From Eubacteriales Family XIII. Incertae Sedis bacterium (GTDB lineage: Bacteria; Bacillota; Clostridia; Peptostreptococcales; Anaerovoracaceae), in assembly GCA_031278255.1 (NCBI GenBank), contig JAITKU010000135.1:1-7077 (forward strand): 7,077 nucleotides of DNA. The letters are read 5' to 3'. Each line of letters starts with the position of its first letter. Position 1 is the stretch's first letter. Under the pieces are notes generated by a model. The model worked only from the letters and a program-made list of their open reading frames with translations, searched no databases and was not told where the DNA came from. A program made the position numbers and the translations under genes. Positions 4,909 to 7,077 of the stretch are shown piece by piece.

Positions 4909-6933
4909 TCACGCCCGCGTTTTTCGCGGCGACAGCAGGAGATTGACGGCTATGCCGACGCCGAGAAGCCCGTAAAACAGCGGCATGACCGATACGGAAC
5001 TGTCGTCCACGAAAGCCGACACGAGAAAGCCGAGGACGCCGAAGAATATGCCCGCGCCCACGACGGAGGTGAAATCGTCGTATCGCGCCCGCAGGTACAG
5101 CCGGAAGCTTTGGACGATGTAGATCAGGAAGAGCGCCAGCAACGCGATCACCGAGATCAGCCCCGTTCCGATCGCGGCGCCGAGATACAGGTTGTGCGGC
5201 TTGTCCACGATCATGTTGATGTTCCAGCCCGTGTTGTATTTGCCCACATAATCATCGTGGGGGAAGTAGATACAGTAGGTATCGGCCCCGTATCCGAGGA
5301 GTATCGTGTCGCGCAGCAGGGGGAGGGTTCTGGACCAGATGTAGCCGCGGCCGCTGCCGAAGCCCGGGTTGTCGGACCAGCCGATGTGCGGGACGTTCCG
5401 CAGCTTTATTTGATTGCCGGTCTCGTTGTGGTAGAACGTCCCCTCGTCCGTCAGCGCGAAAGGCCAGAGCTGCGGGTCGTTCTTCAGGCCGACCATGCAG
5501 TAGGGCAGGATTTCCTTGGTGACTTCGTGTTCCACCGGGTTGGGATACAAAAGCAGCGCCTGAAAGCGCGGATCGTCGTTGCTGTAGACGAAAGTCGGTT
5601 GGTTCGTGCCGTCGTCGGGCGGCAGAAGGTCTCCCTTGAGCGTCACCTCCGCGCCCGCCGCGTCCTTGACGACGAGATCGTAGATATCGTCCTTGTTCGT
5701 CGTTATGGTCGCCTCGTTGCCGTTCACGCTCACGATGATATCGTCGCCGTCGTTGATGAAGTAATCGATTACGGCCTTTTCGGCGGCGGCCTCCCGCGCG
5801 TCGGGGGTTTCGCCGGCGACGGTCCCCTGCGCGTCGACGGTTCCTTGCGCGTCGGCGATCTCCGCCGTTTCCGTGATGTTCAGCGCGCTCTTGATCGCGC
5901 CGCTGAGTTCGGGATACCATCTTTCGTAGGTGGCGCCCGCGACGACGACCGTGATGACGAGCAGCACCGCGACGGATTTCCACCATTGCAGGATACGCTT
6001 GTTCAGCACGATGATCGCCGCAAGCACGACGAAGAACATGCCGAGAAAGCCGCCGGAGGACGCCGAGCCGATCAGATTCATGATGAGCAGGCTGAAGAGG
6101 ACGCCCCAGATGATCTTCTTGCGCATATTTTGTTCGCGTATGAAGATCATGCCGAAGAGCGGGATCAGCAGCGTCAGGTAGAAAGACACGTAGTTGATGT
6201 TGTATACGGTCTGGTATATCTCCCCCTGCTTGAACGCGAATTCGAGTATGTGCCGGCCCTCCGCCTCCAGTTGATCGACCAGATCCCAGGTCGAAAGGTC
6301 GCTGTTTTCGATGGGATTGTTCGGTATGATGAGTTTCTGTCCCAAGCTCGTGCGGAGAAAGTCGCGATCAAAATACTGGCTGAGGCCGAGCAGCGAGAGC
6401 AGGCCGCTCGTAAACGCCAGCGGATAGATGATCTGTTTCACGTTGCGTTCGGAATTGACGGAATTGATGATGTAAAAGAGCATGATCATGTAGCAAAGCA
6501 GGATATAAGTGCCCTCGAAGCGCTCGTTCCAGCCGTGCCACGCGAAAAGCTTTTCGGACGACGCGAAGTAGGACAGAAGCACCAAAACCGCGTATGCGAC
6601 CATGGGGAAGTACAGGACGCTTCTCTTGACGGCCATGGACTGCGTGCAGACGCGGAAGAGCAGCACAAGCAGCGCCAGACCGGTGCAGACCAGAATCAGC
6701 ACGACCTTGCAATGGCTGAAAAAATCCTCCTGCCCCACCTTTCCGGCGCTCCAGAAGAAACGCGACATATCCCGTTCGTAATAATAATACCGCACCAGCA
6801 TGATCACCACCGCCGTAAACAGCATGGCGGGAATGATCCGGATGCTGCCGCTGCTTTCGTTCGAGTCGTCGGCGTGACGCATGGCCCATATATAGTTCGG
6901 GTCTTTTTGTTTGCTTCGCTTGGGTTTTTTCAT
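4909..6933 (-). CDS. O-antigen ligase/polymerase (WaaL/Wzy-like) family membrane protein
   Basis: This polytopic membrane protein is predicted to ligate or polymerise lipid-linked glycans on the outer face of the cytoplasmic membrane. The 674 residues show a Lys-rich cytoplasmic N-terminus and about nine hydrophobic helices between 33 and 335. A long extracytoplasmic loop (about 336-580) follows, then three more helices (583-605, 622-642, 648-666). The loop ends in KPHNLYL, with the His-Asn pair (H580-N581) typical of the Wzy_C/O-antigen-ligase superfamily. It is preceded by SRTLPLLRDTILLGYGADTY (534-553), matching the conserved arginine and GxG region. The loop is large for the family: 357-375 carries a tandem DAQGTV repeat in an Ala/Asp/Glu-rich stretch, and 386-435 looks like a small beta-rich module. 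AAGGAG lies 14 nt before the ATG, a long spacing. It heads the glycan operon. Ligase and polymerase cannot be told apart from the sequence. Confidence 0.85.
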   Translation of the reverse strand: MKKPKRSKQKDPNYIWAMRHADDSNESSGSIRIIPAMLFTAVVIMLVRYYYYERDMSRFFWSAGKVGQEDFFSHCKVVLILVCTGLALLVLLFRVCTQSMAVKRSVLYFPMVAYAVLVLLSYFASSEKLFAWHGWNERFEGTYILLCYMIMLFYIINSVNSERNVKQIIYPLAFTSGLLSLLGLSQYFDRDFLRTSLGQKLIIPNNPIENSDLSTWDLVDQLEAEGRHILEFAFKQGEIYQTVYNINYVSFYLTLLIPLFGMIFIREQNMRKKIIWGVLFSLLIMNLIGSASSGGFLGMFFVVLAAIIVLNKRILQWWKSVAVLLVITVVVAGATYERWYPELSGAIKSALNITETAEIADAQGTVDAQGTVAGETPDAREAAAEKAVIDYFINDGDDIIVSVNGNEATITTNKDDIYDLVVKDAAGAEVTLKGDLLPPDDGTNQPTFVYSNDDPRFQALLLYPNPVEHEVTKEILPYCMVGLKNDPQLWPFALTDEGTFYHNETGNQIKLRNVPHIGWSDNPGFGSGRGYIWSRTLPLLRDTILLGYGADTYCIYFPHDDYVGKYNTGWNINMIVDKPHNLYLGAAIGTGLISVIALLALFLIYIVQSFRLYLRARYDDFTSVVGAGIFFGVLGFLVSAFVDDSSVSVMPLFYGLLGVGIAVNLLLSPRKTRA
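5818..5853 (-). repeat. Two tandem 18-bp units encoding DAQGTV
   Basis: The units at 5836-5853 and 5818-5835 both encode Asp-Ala-Gln-Gly-Thr-Val in the extracytoplasmic loop of the ligase-like protein. They differ at two third-codon positions, both synonymous. This shows an in-frame duplication in a low-complexity linker that selection has since kept at the protein level, or that is too recent to have changed. Confidence 0.85.
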
Positions 6934-6947
6934 CTCGCTTTTGTATG

Positions 6948-6953
6948 CTCCTT
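6948..6953 (-). promoter_or_regulatory. Ribosome binding site of the ligase-like gene
   Basis: AAGGAG on the minus strand is 14 nt from the ATG at 6933, longer than the usual 5-9 nt. No start codon lies between the two in frame, and the basic KKPKRSKQK N-terminus makes a good cytoplasmic anchor. The ATG remains the best start despite the spacing. Confidence 0.45.
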
Positions 6954-6961
6954 AAATCAAA

Positions 6962-6989
6962 TTCAATTTTGGCTCCGTCCAAAATTGAA
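6962..6989. repeat. 11-bp perfect hairpin in the ligase leader (hairpin A)
   Basis: TTCAATTTTGG (6962-6972) pairs exactly with CCAAAATTGAA (6979-6989) across the 6-nt loop CTCCGT. It lies just upstream of the ribosome binding site of the ligase gene. No T-tract follows on either strand, so it is not a standard terminator. Its right arm shares 6985-6989 with hairpin B. Confidence 0.8.
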
Positions 6990-7009
6990 GCGCCAAAGGC
7001 GCACTTCAA
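6985..7009. repeat. Overlapping hairpin B in the ligase leader
   Basis: TTGAAGCGCC (6985-6994) pairs with GGCG-CA-CTTCAA (6998-7009) around an AAA loop with a 2-nt bulge. A pure 5-bp GCGCC/GGCGC core is an alternative. Because it reuses bases of hairpin A (6985-6989) and hairpin C (7005-7009), B excludes both. Confidence 0.65.
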
Positions 7010-7017
7010 TTGTTGAA
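7005..7017. repeat. Short hairpin C in the ligase leader
   Basis: TTCAA (7005-7009) and TTGAA (7013-7017) flank a TTG loop. With hairpins A and B this gives alternating TTCAA and TTGAA blocks across 6962-7017, so several pairings compete. Confidence 0.5.
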
Positions 7018-7020
7018 CGG

Positions 7021-7065
7021 ATGTTTTGAGGGGACAAGGGCTTTGCCCGCCGCCCCTCAAAACAT
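7021..7065. repeat. 13-bp-stem palindrome (hairpin D)
   Basis: ATGTTTTGAGGGG (7021-7033) is the exact reverse complement of CCCCTCAAAACAT (7053-7065). Inside the loop GGGC-TTT-GCCC (7038-7048) forms a second 4-bp stem. The structure is stable but has no U-tract on either side. It lies about 90 bp upstream of the ligase start and could be an intergenic palindromic repeat, the end of a small mobile element, or part of the operon leader. Confidence 0.75.
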
Positions 7066-7077
7066 AGGCGTCAGTGG

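Noticed and set aside
4555..7029. Plus-strand open frame of 824 codons opposite the ligase and transferase genes
   Set aside because: It is antisense to two well-supported genes. Its product is rich in Arg, His, Asp and Val with no recognisable domain, as expected from the codon bias of the opposite strand in GC-rich DNA.
6962..7065. Intrinsic transcription terminator
   Set aside because: The stems are strong, but no T-tract follows any of them on either strand.

Overview
This window comes from a GC-rich bacterium. The content points to an anaerobic amino-acid fermenter, probably a Clostridia-type Firmicute. The evidence is a lysine-fermentation enzyme of the 3-keto-5-aminohexanoate cleavage type, a sigma-54 enhancer-binding regulator wired to that pathway, strong purine-rich ribosome binding sites, and a large O-antigen-ligase-like membrane protein of a kind I associate with Clostridia. 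The taxonomic assignment is an inference and is weak below the level of 'anaerobic bacterium'.

Layout. Positions 1-197 hold no gene. They contain a perfect 10-bp inverted repeat (21-30/51-60) whose right arm runs into an extended -10 promoter (55-63), followed by a GC-rich leader with a small hairpin. A two-gene plus-strand unit follows: kce (198-1013), then, starting on the base after its stop codon, a 694-residue regulator (1014-3098). The regulator is the most interesting object here. Its first ~353 residues look like a full-length L-erythro-3,5-diaminohexanoate dehydrogenase (Kdd), the enzyme one step before Kce in lysine fermentation, but the glycine-rich NAD-binding loop is gone. This is followed by a complete sigma-54 AAA+ activator domain and a Fis-type helix-turn-helix. 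The simplest reading is a catabolic enzyme turned into a ligand sensor for the same pathway.

Four bases after the regulator stop, convergent on the minus strand, is the end of a three-gene surface-glycan operon, transcribed from about 6933 down to 3103. Its genes are a 12-TM O-antigen ligase/polymerase-type protein (6933-4909), a PglC-like monotopic phosphoglycosyl transferase (4904-4302), and a LegC/PglE-like PLP aminotransferase (4305-3103). The genes abut or overlap by 4 bp. PglC-like transferases start glycan assembly by moving a phospho-sugar onto a polyprenyl phosphate. The aminotransferase probably makes a 4-amino-4,6-dideoxy-HexNAc (bacillosamine-type) sugar nucleotide, and the ligase/polymerase acts on the exported lipid-linked glycan. 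The dehydratase and acetyltransferase that would complete a bacillosamine pathway are not in the window.

The right end (6934-7077), upstream of the ligase, has no gene but is dense in inverted repeats. Three overlapping hairpins are mutually exclusive in part, and a 13-bp-stem palindrome lies beyond them. They read either as an intergenic palindromic repeat or as a structured 5' leader of the glycan operon. No tRNA, rRNA, CRISPR array, insertion sequence or clear intrinsic terminator was seen.
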